From a candidate division WWE3 bacterium GW2011_GWC2_41_23 (lineage in GTDB: Bacteria; Patescibacteriota; WWE3; UBA101185; UBA10185), in assembly GCA_000996895.1 (NCBI GenBank), contig LCBB01000012.1, positions 1 to 48,094 on the forward strand: a stretch of 48,094 nt of DNA, given 5' to 3'. The first letter of the stretch is position 1. Each line of letters begins with the position of its first letter. The notes beneath the pieces were generated by a model. That model saw only the letters and a program-made list of their open reading frames with translations. It made no database searches and was not told where the DNA came from. The position numbers and the translations under genes were made by a program. Below, in pieces: positions 31,320 to 38,951 of the stretch.

Positions 31320-32438
31320 ATGAAAACAAAGAACCCGCTAAAACTGTTATCAGTTTTTGTACTTTTTCTTTTATTTTTAGTCCCCGAAAAAATATCCGCT
31401 CAGAACGTAGATAACCCACCTTCACAAAAAACATACGAGGGAATTGTTAAAAGCGTAATAGAAGAGACTAAAAATACTAGCGGAGGTTATTATCAAAAGC
31501 TCGAAGTTGAGATAATTGATAAAGATCAAAAGGGCAATATTCTGAATATTGAGAATGGTTCCGGGGACACGCCAGTTTCCCAAAAATACAAAAAAGGTGA
31601 TGCATTAGTATTAACGGGATTTCAGGATCAAAATGGTGAGCTGCATTTATATGTAAGTGACTATATTAGGAGAGGACAGTTAATGTCCCTGTTTATAATA
31701 TTTCTTATATTATCTATTGCTATTGCCGGTAAGAGGGGTGCAACGTCCTTTGTGGGAATGCTAATAACATTTTTTATTATATTTTCTTTTGTGCTACCAA
31801 AAATTAGTACCGGATCAAGCCCGATTCTTATTATTCTTCTTTTTTCAATCATTGCCATCCCGATTACCTTCTATCTTTCTCATGGTCTTAATACCAAAAC
31901 AACCGTTGCCATTGTAGGGACTGTTATTTCACTTGGTATAACAGTTGTTCTATCTGCTATATATGTAGGAAGCGCCAAGCTCACTGGTTTTACGACCGAT
32001 GAAGCTTCGTTTTTGCAAATAATGAAAGGGGGAACTATTAATATGCGAGGCATTCTTTTGGCTGGAATAATAATTGGTTTTTTGGGCGTTCTGGACGATA
32101 TTACGGTATCGCAATCAGCGATTGTTTTTCAGTTGAAAAATGCAAATAGAAGACTGGGTTTCTCAGAACTTTATAGTAGGTCAATGGATGTAGGTAAAGA
32201 CCATATTGCTTCAATGATAAACACTTTAATTTTGGTTTATACAGGTGCGTCACTTCCCCTACTGTTGCTATTTACTGATACAACCAGGTCATTTAGCGAG
32301 GTAGTTAACTATGAAATAATCGCTTCAGAAATAATTAGAACTTTGCTAGGAAGTATAGGTTTAATTATTGCTGTTCCAATAACCACTTTAATTGCGGTTT
32401 TTATTGCGGATACTTATGAAGGAGGGGAATCAAGATGA
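31320..32438 (+). CDS. YibE/F family membrane protein
   Basis: A 372-residue protein: signal-like first helix (about 9-27), an extracytoplasmic OB-like domain (YEGIVKSVIEETKN...VLTGFQDQNG) and seven or so membrane helices. It carries the YibE/F motifs RRGQLMSLFIIFLILSI and GFLGVLDDITVSQSAIVFQLKNANRRLG. The family is uncharacterised; it is sometimes suggested as a transporter. It follows the UPF0251 gene by 6 bp and overlaps the thioredoxin-CcdA gene by 4 bp. Confidence 0.9.
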   Translation: MKTKNPLKLLSVFVLFLLFLVPEKISAQNVDNPPSQKTYEGIVKSVIEETKNTSGGYYQKLEVEIIDKDQKGNILNIENGSGDTPVSQKYKKGDALVLTGFQDQNGELHLYVSDYIRRGQLMSLFIIFLILSIAIAGKRGATSFVGMLITFFIIFSFVLPKISTGSSPILIILLFSIIAIPITFYLSHGLNTKTTVAIVGTVISLGITVVLSAIYVGSAKLTGFTTDEASFLQIMKGGTINMRGILLAGIIIGFLGVLDDITVSQSAIVFQLKNANRRLGFSELYSRSMDVGKDHIASMINTLILVYTGASLPLLLLFTDTTRSFSEVVNYEIIASEIIRTLLGSIGLIIAVPITTLIAVFIADTYEGGESR

Positions 32439-33625
32439 AAGTATTAAAATATGGGGCCGTGTGGAGTTCTGACTGCTTAATCGCAATAGTTATGGTAACG
32501 GTTGTATTGTTTGGTTTCTTCTCAAAAGCTTCGTATGCTCAAAATCAAGTCAACGATAAAAACGAGGTTATACTATATGTATTTTATGGTCAGGGATGTC
32601 CTCACTGTGCGGCTCTACTATCTTTTTTAGACAAAGTTAAAGCAAATTATCCTACGTTAAAAATCTATGAGCACGAAGTTTATCAAAATGATGAGAATAG
32701 AAAGCTATTTGAAGAGTTAACTGCTAAATTTAATACTACGGTAGAAGGTGTGCCCACGGTATTTATTGATGATAAGGGGATCGTTGGGTTTAGCCAGGAA
32801 ATCTCCGACTCTTTGGAAAATGAGATTAATAGGTGTTTATATGAGAAGTGCATAGATCCAATTGAAAAAGTATCTACAAATGTTGAGAAGGCTATAGACA
32901 AGCCTTTCACGTCTTCTGAAGAAAATGTAGTTGTTAAGAAACTAACCATACCTCTAGTTATTGGCGCAGCCGCCGTAGATGCAATTAATCCCTGCGCCTT
33001 TGCTGTTTTGATAATTTTAATGACCGCAGCTTTATCTATTGCTGATAAAAAACGTGCGTTGAAATTTGGACTGGCTTTTACTATTTCTATTTATATTTCA
33101 TATTTCTTGATGGGCTTAGGATTATTTTCCGTCCTCCAAGCTTCTGGTTTAAGTCATAACTTTTATATTTTTGTAACTATTCTTGCAGTTATAGTCGGTT
33201 TGCTTAATATCAAAGATTATTTTTGGTACGGAAAGGGGGTATTAATGGAAATTCCCCTGAGCTGGCGCCCAACGATGAAAAGCATTATCAAACGGGCGAC
33301 GTCTCCATTAGGAGCCTTTTTAGTCGGTTTTGCTGTTTCCTGTTTTGAACTTCCCTGTACCGGAGGTCCTTATATTGTTATTTTGGGGTTGTTAGCAGAA
33401 GAGGTTACAAGAGCGACGGGCATAACATACCTACTTTTATATAATTTAGTTTTTGTCGCTCCATTAATCATTCTTTCCATAATTATCTATAAAGGTTTGG
33501 CAACCACGGAGAAATTGGAAAGTATAAGACAAGGCAAAATAAAAGTTTTGCATTTAATCGCAGGGATACTAATGCTGGTAATTGCTGGAGCAATGATTTT
33601 GTCAATAACCAATGGCCAAGTTTAG
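32435..33625 (+). CDS. Fusion of thioredoxin-like domain and CcdA/DsbD-type transmembrane domain
   Basis: A 396-residue protein. After a signal/anchor helix, an extracytoplasmic thioredoxin-like domain carries VFYGQGCPHCAAL (CxxC) and VEGVPTVFIDD (cis-Pro). Six membrane helices of the CcdA/DsbD type follow, with the paired Cys in AINPCAFAVLIIL and FELPCTGGPYIVIL. The layout predicts transfer of electrons from cytoplasmic thioredoxin through the membrane to the attached domain, a reducing pathway opposed to the DsbA/VKOR oxidising pair at 8.8-10 kb. It is the last gene of the cassette. Confidence 0.9.
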   Translation: MKVLKYGAVWSSDCLIAIVMVTVVLFGFFSKASYAQNQVNDKNEVILYVFYGQGCPHCAALLSFLDKVKANYPTLKIYEHEVYQNDENRKLFEELTAKFNTTVEGVPTVFIDDKGIVGFSQEISDSLENEINRCLYEKCIDPIEKVSTNVEKAIDKPFTSSEENVVVKKLTIPLVIGAAAVDAINPCAFAVLIILMTAALSIADKKRALKFGLAFTISIYISYFLMGLGLFSVLQASGLSHNFYIFVTILAVIVGLLNIKDYFWYGKGVLMEIPLSWRPTMKSIIKRATSPLGAFLVGFAVSCFELPCTGGPYIVILGLLAEEVTRATGITYLLLYNLVFVAPLIILSIIIYKGLATTEKLESIRQGKIKVLHLIAGILMLVIAGAMILSITNGQV

Positions 33626-33698
33626 TTTCAAGTCCGAAGCATTAGGGTCTGGACCCCACCTCAGAAATTATACTCCTCGTCATGGACGACGTTTGAAC

Positions 33699-33968
33699 CT
33701 ATTTTTTCCAGTTTGTAACTCGTTGATTTATCTTAAAGATTACTAACGATACTATAAAATAGATTATTAAAGAAAAAGCTAGCATCAGGAAAAACAAACC
33801 AATGGTATTAATCTCTCTCAAAGAACCAATTAATAAATCTATTGGTTTATACCAAGTTACATATTGTCCTCCGTTATACTGCTCTCTAAATAATGGAAGA
33901 CAGAGAATGATAACTGTAATTAGGACATTAAGTAATTTAGGTTTTAAAAAGCTAAAATTAACTCGCAT
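33699..33968 (-). CDS. Small membrane protein of unknown function
   Basis: An 89-residue protein with two predicted membrane helices (about 11-27 and 55-79) joined by a polar loop with tyrosines. No family recognised. The -10 TATAAT at 33977-33982 on the minus strand is eight bases from ATG 33968, fitting the leaderless pattern and supporting that the gene is real. It sits in an otherwise degenerate stretch. Confidence 0.55.
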   Translation of the reverse strand: MRVNFSFLKPKLLNVLITVIILCLPLFREQYNGGQYVTWYKPIDLLIGSLREINTIGLFFLMLAFSLIIYFIVSLVIFKINQRVTNWKK

Positions 33969-33982
33969 TTATCATTATTATA
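33969..33982 (-). promoter_or_regulatory. -10 TATAAT 8 nt before the small membrane protein gene
   Basis: Minus-strand TATAAT (33977-33982) then AATGATAA and ATG 33968. The spacing is one base longer than the 6-7 nt seen elsewhere. Confidence 0.45.
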
Positions 33983-34270
33983 TCCCAGAGGTTCTAATGT
34001 CCTACTCGGGGTGAGGCTAGCTCTCCGGGCTAGAACCTTGAGCTTTGCCTATAGGCAAGTGGGTAGGGCAGAACATTGAGATTCTGGTGATGAAACAGGG
34101 ATTTGAACCAATAGTTATTCATAGAATATGACGCCATCAAAGAAAAATACACGGTTCGGATCTAGGTTTTTGAAAGGGGGTATTTGCTAGCCTTGAAAGT
34201 CTGTTTGAGGCTTCGTGGTCACTTGCGTGCCCATTCTGGCTGAGCATGTCGGTCTAGAACCTTCCAACTC
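33983..34270. other. Degenerate non-coding stretch with tRNA T-arm-like fragments
   Basis: No supported gene. On the minus strand GGTTCTAGCCC (near 34028-34038), GGTTCAAATCCCTG (34096-34109) and GGTTCTAGACC (34251-34261) resemble tRNA T-loops (GGTTCNANNCC), and the second is followed by a CCA-like end. A perfect palindrome TTGCCTATAGGCAA lies at 34045-34058. None folds into a full cloverleaf by eye. Interpreted as tRNA-gene debris; low certainty. Confidence 0.4.
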
Positions 34271-35104
34271 CTAATTGACTATGTATCTCTTACCTTCTTC
34301 AACTGCGTATTTAACAAATTGCAAAGATTGTTTATATATTTCTGGCTTTGCAGGTTGTTTAACTGAAATAGAAGTATCTTTTCTTTCTTCCCAGCAGTAA
34401 TCTATTAAAGGAATCCACTTAGAATCTAAATTTACCTTGGCCCAGGTAATTCCAACAAGTTTTGAGCTAATCTCTCCTTTATCTAAATCATGAAGGATAC
34501 GACAAAAGTTTAATACCAAATATGATTGGTAAAATCTATTTTCGTATTGTTTTGGATTTTTTAATAAATATTCTCCCCACCCGATAAGAGTATCTTTAAT
34601 CTCCCTACGTAAGGTGTTAGGAGATATTGGTTCTATCAATGATTTTGGATCTGGTCCAATTACTGCTTTCCCCTTCTCTCTTACTGTCCATCTTGTTACT
34701 AATGTATTACAATGGTCAGATCTCTCGATGGTAGGATGACCGTTATTAAAATACCAAAGCTCTTTGTTTTTCTGATCATTAGTTATGGGAAATGGAGATG
34801 ATGTCTTTCTTAATATATTTTTTGGAAAATAAGAGTACTCAAGTCTTTTAACCCATCGATTGTCTTGATTATAGGTATTAGTATGCACATACTGAACTTT
34901 TTTAACCTCTTCCTCAGTTAATTCTTTATTTACAACTACAATAAAATCAACATCACTAGTTAAATCAAAATCACCTAGTACTAGGGATCCTTGTAAATAC
35001 AATCCAACGAAATTTTCCCCTAACACATTTTGCAAGTTCTTTGCAAGTTTGGCCATCACGGAATCAAGTTCCGGATATTGTGTTTTTAAATTGTTTGTTT
35101 TCAT
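34271..35104 (-). CDS. Nucleotidyltransferase-domain protein (DUF4111/aminoglycoside adenylyltransferase-like)
   Basis: A 277-residue protein: the nucleotidyltransferase motif GSLVLGDFDLTSDVDFIVVV holds the two metal-binding Asp, then a linker and helical C-terminal region (EYLLKNPKQYENRFYQSYLVLNFCRILHDLDKG) as in AadA/DUF4111 proteins. Relatives adenylylate aminoglycosides, but many are of unknown substrate. The start at 35104 (MKTNNLKTQYPELD) is 7 nt after a duplicated tRNA-Gln 3' end. The long N-terminal extension to 35197 is translation of that tRNA fragment plus GC-rich DNA and is rejected. It stands alone and looks acquired. Confidence 0.8.
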   Translation of the reverse strand: MKTNNLKTQYPELDSVMAKLAKNLQNVLGENFVGLYLQGSLVLGDFDLTSDVDFIVVVNKELTEEEVKKVQYVHTNTYNQDNRWVKRLEYSYFPKNILRKTSSPFPITNDQKNKELWYFNNGHPTIERSDHCNTLVTRWTVREKGKAVIGPDPKSLIEPISPNTLRREIKDTLIGWGEYLLKNPKQYENRFYQSYLVLNFCRILHDLDKGEISSKLVGITWAKVNLDSKWIPLIDYCWEERKDTSISVKQPAKPEIYKQSLQFVKYAVEEGKRYIVN

Positions 35105-35111
35105 AATAAAT

Positions 35112-35130
35112 TGGCTGGGGGACAGGGATT
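35112..35130 (-). repeat. Duplicated 3' end of tRNA-Gln (19-bp direct repeat, distal copy)
   Basis: Identical over 19 bp, through the encoded CCA, to the 3' end of tRNA-Gln at 35264-35282, 152 bp away in the same orientation. It lies directly before the nucleotidyltransferase start. Such duplications are what integration at a tRNA 3' end leaves behind. Confidence 0.8.
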
Positions 35131-35263
35131 TGGTCACGCATAAAATTCTGCTGAATTTTTGCTCGACCCCGGCTCGGCGCCGTCGCGCCTGCGCCATTCA
35201 AATCCTCTAATTCCTCAATCTATAAAATTTGTCCACCACCACAAGGGTGTTGATCAAATTTCA
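35131..35263. other. 133-bp insert between tRNA-Gln repeats with a GC-rich core
   Basis: It contains AAAATTC-TGCT-GAATTTT (7-bp stem, 35143-35160) and a strikingly GC-rich block (35161-35198) unlike its surroundings. No gene is supported. It may be an integration remnant or tRNA-linked regulatory DNA. Confidence 0.45.
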
Positions 35264-35337
35264 TGGCTGGGGGACAGGGATTCGAACCCCAATTTTTGCA
35301 TCCAGAGTGCAAAGTCCTACCATTAGACGATCCCCCA
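35264..35337 (-). tRNA. tRNA-Gln (anticodon CTG)
   Basis: On the minus strand: acceptor TGGGGGA/TCCCCCA, D-stem GTCT/GGAC, anticodon stem TTGCA/TGCAA with loop CTCTGGA (anticodon CTG), T-loop TTCGAAT, discriminator G and encoded CCA. Its last 19 bases are repeated at 35112-35130. Confidence 0.96.
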
Positions 35338-35456
35338 ATAGAGCGGTTATTGCCTGAAACCGCCATTATTGAAACATAAGCCCGTCCGGTAAACTATAAC
35401 CGGCCAGCCCAACAATACCCGAACCGTCCTTCCCAATAACATCCGAAATCTTTTCG

Positions 35457-35491
35457 TTGTCGTATTGACCGCAATGAGATAAAATCAACCT
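35457..35491 (+). promoter_or_regulatory. Two-box promoter giving a leaderless NYN transcript
   Basis: TTGTCG (35457-35462), 17-bp spacer, TAAAAT (35480-35485), six bases, ATG 35492. Confidence 0.65.
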
Positions 35492-36061
35492 ATGATAAGC
35501 ACGCAACATAAGGAGCAAAGGGTAGCCGTTTTTGTAGACGTTCAGAACATGTACTATTCCGCTAAGAATTTGTACGGGGCAAAGGTTGATTTCAGCAAGG
35601 TTTTAAGCGTGGGTGTAGGTCCCAGGCGTTTGGTCAGAGCTTTCACTTACGTTATAAGAGCGGACGTCGGCGCCGAGCGCGAATTTTTCGAAGCTCTCCA
35701 CAAAATCGGTTATGAAGTAAGAGAAAAAGAACTTCAGATATTCTACGGAGGTTCCAAAAAGGGCGATTGGGACGTCGGGCTTTGTATGGACGCCGTCAGA
35801 TTAATTCCTAAAATAGACGCGATGGTTTTAGTTTCAGGTGACGGAGATTACACCGACCTTTTGGAATATGCGAGAAGCCAGGGTGTCCGCACCGAAGTAA
35901 TTGCCTTTAGTAAGACAGGTTCAAGCAGACTGTTCGGGACCGCCGATCAGACCACGGATATGTGTGAGGCTCCCGAGAAATTTTTAATCGGAAAATCCAA
36001 GTTCACTTTGTTGAACGGATTTAACTCACCTGCAAATGCCAACACTCCAGCAAAAAATTAA
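35492..36061 (+). CDS. NYN-domain (LabA/PIN-like) protein
   Basis: A 189-residue NYN protein: VAVFVDVQNMYYSAK with the first Asp, then GDWDVGLCMDAVRL and VLVSGDGDYTDLLEYARSQGVRTEVIAF with the acidic cluster of the PIN-like nuclease fold. Relatives include LabA and MARF1-type RNases. The short Asn/Ala-rich C-terminus is disordered. The vanW-like gene overlaps its 3' end by 26 bp. Confidence 0.92.
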   Translation: MISTQHKEQRVAVFVDVQNMYYSAKNLYGAKVDFSKVLSVGVGPRRLVRAFTYVIRADVGAEREFFEALHKIGYEVREKELQIFYGGSKKGDWDVGLCMDAVRLIPKIDAMVLVSGDGDYTDLLEYARSQGVRTEVIAFSKTGSSRLFGTADQTTDMCEAPEKFLIGKSKFTLLNGFNSPANANTPAKN

Positions 36062-37793
36062 AGACCTGGCTTTTTCTTCAGTGTCCAAGAGAATTCTTTT
36101 CTTCGTGTACTTTCTGTTGCTTGTCGCAACCTTTTATCATATCTATTACGCCAAAAGAATCATTCCGGGGGTAACGGTTGGAGATGTGTCTTTAGGCGGG
36201 AAGAATTTAGCTCAAGCCCAAAGTGCGTTAGAAGCCCGCGAAAAAACTTTGGACAAGAAAGTTACGCTCAAGTACGATGGAAAAGAATACGCCGTGAAAG
36301 CCGAAGATATCGATCTCACTTACGATTGGGAAGGAACTGTTTTACGGGCGTTTGAAATAGGACGAACCGGTAATATTCTACGTGATTCAAAAGATAAAAT
36401 TGCAGGTTTGGTAAAAAATCTGAGTATTCCTGCATACCACGACCACTCTGACGAAAAATTAATTAGTGTACTTTCCGAGGCTAAAAGTTTGTTTAATGTT
36501 ATCGCTCAGAACGCCGGTGTAAAAATGGAAAAAGGGAAGTTGGTCGTGACTCCTGAAAGTGAAGGTAAAAAAGTTTTAGATGATGCATCACACACGACTG
36601 TCATCCAGGCTTTTGACAATTTAAGTTTCGGAGACAAAGAACTTCCCGGCAAAAAAATAGTTCCGAAGATTTCCACAGCCGAAGTTACCGCGTTGTTGCC
36701 TCAGGCAGAAAAAATTATAAACAACGAGATTACGGTTAAAGATGGGAGCAAGACCTGGAAATTAACATCGGAACAGCTTTTAGGATACATAACTTTTCAG
36801 AGAGATAAAGAAAAAAATCACGTTGAGATAGATATATTAAAGCCCCGACTAGAGGCTTTTGTAGAGGAATTAGAGCAGGAAGTAAATCAACTTCCGCGTG
36901 GCCAGGTTACAAGTATGAACAGTAATAAAGTAACTGGGTTTGTATTAAGCAAAGAGGGCAGTGAGGTAGATAGAGAAAAATTTATCGCCGCCTTCCGCGA
37001 CGCTTATTTTAATTCGAAAAGCAGTATAGAGATTCCGAAATCTTCAGTTTCCGGACCTTTGGATAAAGATAAGTACGGAATACTTGAATTACTGGGGGAA
37101 GGCAAGTCTACTTACAAAGGCTCTGCGGCAGGTCGTATACATAATCTAACTTTGGCGGCCGAAAGGGCGAGCGGAGTTTTAGTCGCTCCGGGGGCAATAT
37201 ATTCTCTGAACAATTCCGTAGGAGAAATTGATGCGAAAACAGGTTATGACATTGCTTACATAATTAAAGATGGAAGAACTGTATTAGGCTCGGGTGGAGG
37301 AGTTTGCCAAACTTCTACCACTTTGTTCAGAGCGGTTTTGAATACCGGATTGCCCATCGTGATGAGATACCCTCATGCATACCGCGTCAGTTACTACGAG
37401 CAGGATCAGCCGGTCGGTTTTGACGCCGCAATTTATCAACCCTCATGGGATTTAAGATTTAAAAACGATACGGACAATTATATTCTCGTGCAAGCGGAAG
37501 CGGATATTGCAAGTTACGCTTTGAAATTCCAAATATTCGGGACACCCGACGGCAGAAAAGTTGCCGTTACTGAGCCGGTAGTTTCCAATCAAAGTCCTCC
37601 TCCCCCGGCTTTGTACCAGGATGATCCTACGCTGGCAAAGGGTGTTACAAAACAAGTTGATTTTCCTGCTTGGGGAGCGAAGGTGACCTATTCCAGAACC
37701 GTTACCAGGGGGGATGAAGAGTTGTTCGTGGATAATTTTGAGAGTAGGTATCAACCTTGGCGCGCGGTGTATTTAGTGGGAACGAAAGAATAG
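36036..37793 (+). CDS. VanW-family protein with peptidoglycan-binding-like domains
   Basis: A 585-residue membrane-anchored protein: membrane helix (about 19-39), two copies of a PG-binding_4-like domain (IIPGVTVGDVSLGGKNLAQAQSAL..., EKIINNEITVKDGSKTWKL...), then the VanW domain (GRIHNLTLAAERASGVLVAPGAIYSLNN and GGGVCQTSTTLFRAVLNTGLPIVMRYPHAYRV). VanW is associated with glycopeptide-resistance clusters but is widespread; YoaR-type relatives occur in CPR and Firmicutes. It is co-transcribed with NYN by overlap. Confidence 0.92.
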   Translation: MPTLQQKIKDLAFSSVSKRILFFVYFLLLVATFYHIYYAKRIIPGVTVGDVSLGGKNLAQAQSALEAREKTLDKKVTLKYDGKEYAVKAEDIDLTYDWEGTVLRAFEIGRTGNILRDSKDKIAGLVKNLSIPAYHDHSDEKLISVLSEAKSLFNVIAQNAGVKMEKGKLVVTPESEGKKVLDDASHTTVIQAFDNLSFGDKELPGKKIVPKISTAEVTALLPQAEKIINNEITVKDGSKTWKLTSEQLLGYITFQRDKEKNHVEIDILKPRLEAFVEELEQEVNQLPRGQVTSMNSNKVTGFVLSKEGSEVDREKFIAAFRDAYFNSKSSIEIPKSSVSGPLDKDKYGILELLGEGKSTYKGSAAGRIHNLTLAAERASGVLVAPGAIYSLNNSVGEIDAKTGYDIAYIIKDGRTVLGSGGGVCQTSTTLFRAVLNTGLPIVMRYPHAYRVSYYEQDQPVGFDAAIYQPSWDLRFKNDTDNYILVQAEADIASYALKFQIFGTPDGRKVAVTEPVVSNQSPPPPALYQDDPTLAKGVTKQVDFPAWGAKVTYSRTVTRGDEELFVDNFESRYQPWRAVYLVGTKE

Positions 37794-37796
37794 AAA

Positions 37797-38213
37797 TTAG
37801 CGCCTAGACATCTTCAAACTAACAATTGTATATTCATCGTCCGGCTGTTTTGTTACCGTTATTGTAGCTAACAAATCCTGATCATTATAAGTTGTAACGT
37901 AAATTCCATCTTCTCTTCTATCCGACTCCGGTGTCCAGTTTTTATCACTGAAAACATTTTGGTAGAAAGCCATCACTTCTTCCGGTGATTTTTTCGTTTG
38001 AAAAGTTGTTTGATGCGAGTCAAGAGTTCTGCTCGAACAAATTATTTCCGAGCTTATGGGCATAGGAAGATCCGATTCTTGTGAAACTTTCGCGCCTTTA
38101 ACGTCTCCGTTTTGAATTTTGGGATTATACTGGGCAAAACCGGCGTAACTTCCGGCAAAGGCAAATATTAGTACTGCAAGTATAGGTATCAACTTTTTAA
38201 AATCTCCGGGCAT
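37797..38213 (-). CDS. Exported hypothetical protein
   Basis: A 138-residue protein with a signal peptide (about 1-26) and a compact alpha/beta domain with KSPEEVMAFYQNVFSDKNWTPESDRREDG, a pattern recalling small lipoprotein-like domains that appear as single copies in Patescibacteria; not firmly recognised. The -10 TATAAT (38225-38230, minus) is 11 nt from ATG 38213. Convergent with vanW, 3 bp apart. Confidence 0.7.
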   Translation of the reverse strand: MPGDFKKLIPILAVLIFAFAGSYAGFAQYNPKIQNGDVKGAKVSQESDLPMPISSEIICSSRTLDSHQTTFQTKKSPEEVMAFYQNVFSDKNWTPESDRREDGIYVTTYNDQDLLATITVTKQPDDEYTIVSLKMSRR

Positions 38214-38230
38214 TTTGTAACCTTATTATA
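38214..38230 (-). promoter_or_regulatory. -10 TATAAT 11 nt before the exported hypothetical gene
   Basis: Minus-strand TATAAT (38225-38230), then AAGGTTACAAA and ATG 38213. The leader would be about 5 nt. Confidence 0.5.
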
Positions 38231-38330
38231 CACGATTTTAGAGGGCGGTTTAGCGCAAGGTGTTAGTCAAAAAGCAGTTTTGTTGGTAGAATTTGTGGGA
38301 TTTGTGCTGGGTATTGCCTGCCGGATGCTT

Positions 38331-38405
38331 GGCCCCATCGTCTAACGGCTAGGACGGCGGATTCTCATTCCGTAAATCGGGGTTCGATTCCCCGTGGGGT
38401 CACCA
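38331..38405 (+). tRNA. tRNA-Glu (anticodon CTC)
   Basis: Acceptor GGCCCCA/TGGGGTC, D-arm GTCT/GGAC, anticodon stem GCGGA/TCCGT with loop TTCTCAT (anticodon CTC), T-arm CGGGG-TTCGATT-CCCCG, discriminator A and encoded CCA. All stems close. Confidence 0.97.
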
Positions 38406-38414
38406 GTAAGGATA

Positions 38415-38951
38415 TCACTCAATCTCAGGCGTAAGGTCCGTTACTCCCATCAGTTTCCTCCGCCTGTCCTCCCGCTCATCCTGTTCCCGCTCCAACCGTG
38501 CCATCCAGCCTTCGCGGGGACTTCTTTTAACCCGCACTTTTTTTGGTGCTAACTCAGCTTCAGGCTTTGCTTTTCCGTGAAGAATTAAGTCCAATACTTC
38601 AGCCGGATATTTTTCTTTGGCGGCAAGATATTTCTCGTATGTTTCGAGCATTTCGTCTTCTGTTTTTATTTTATCGGGGGGATGCGAGAGAGTGTCGTTA
38701 TCCGCAACCCATTTCTGTGCAGCCTTTACCGCAACATCCATGTGGCTGAACGGTTCTCGTCCCCTTTCCTTATTTAGCTCTTCTTCAGCCTGCAAAACGT
38801 ATTTTGCTCTGATTATATTTATTCTTGGAAGGGGCTCTGTCGCAGGTGCTTCGGGTGTCGCGTCCGCAATAGATGTGACCTCTTCCTTTGACGCGTTATT
38901 ATCTTCCGACTTATCCGGAAATGCTTCCATCTGAGTGTAAATTTCGCTCAC
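38415..38951 (-). CDS. Charged hypothetical protein
   Basis: A 178-residue soluble, highly charged protein: Ala/Pro/Thr-rich N-terminus, a helical middle (KYVLQAEEELNKERGREPFSHMD) and an Arg-rich C-terminus. Not recognised. GTG 38951 is chosen because it overlaps the DUF4349 stop as GTGA, a classic coupling arrangement; the reading from 39050 would run back through that gene. Confidence 0.62.
   Translation of the reverse strand: MSEIYTQMEAFPDKSEDNNASKEEVTSIADATPEAPATEPLPRINIIRAKYVLQAEEELNKERGREPFSHMDVAVKAAQKWVADNDTLSHPPDKIKTEDEMLETYEKYLAAKEKYPAEVLDLILHGKAKPEAELAPKKVRVKRSPREGWMARLEREQDEREDRRRKLMGVTDLTPEIE

Noticed and set aside
34086-34139. Complete tRNA gene on the minus strand around the T-arm-like fragment
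   Set aside because: The span between possible acceptor arms is about 52 nt and the acceptor pairs only partly; no anticodon or D-arm can be formed.
35105-35197. N-terminal extension of the nucleotidyltransferase gene (Arg-rich, starting at 35197)
   Set aside because: The extension translates the duplicated tRNA-Gln 3' end and a GC-rich non-coding block; family similarity starts only after ATG 35104.
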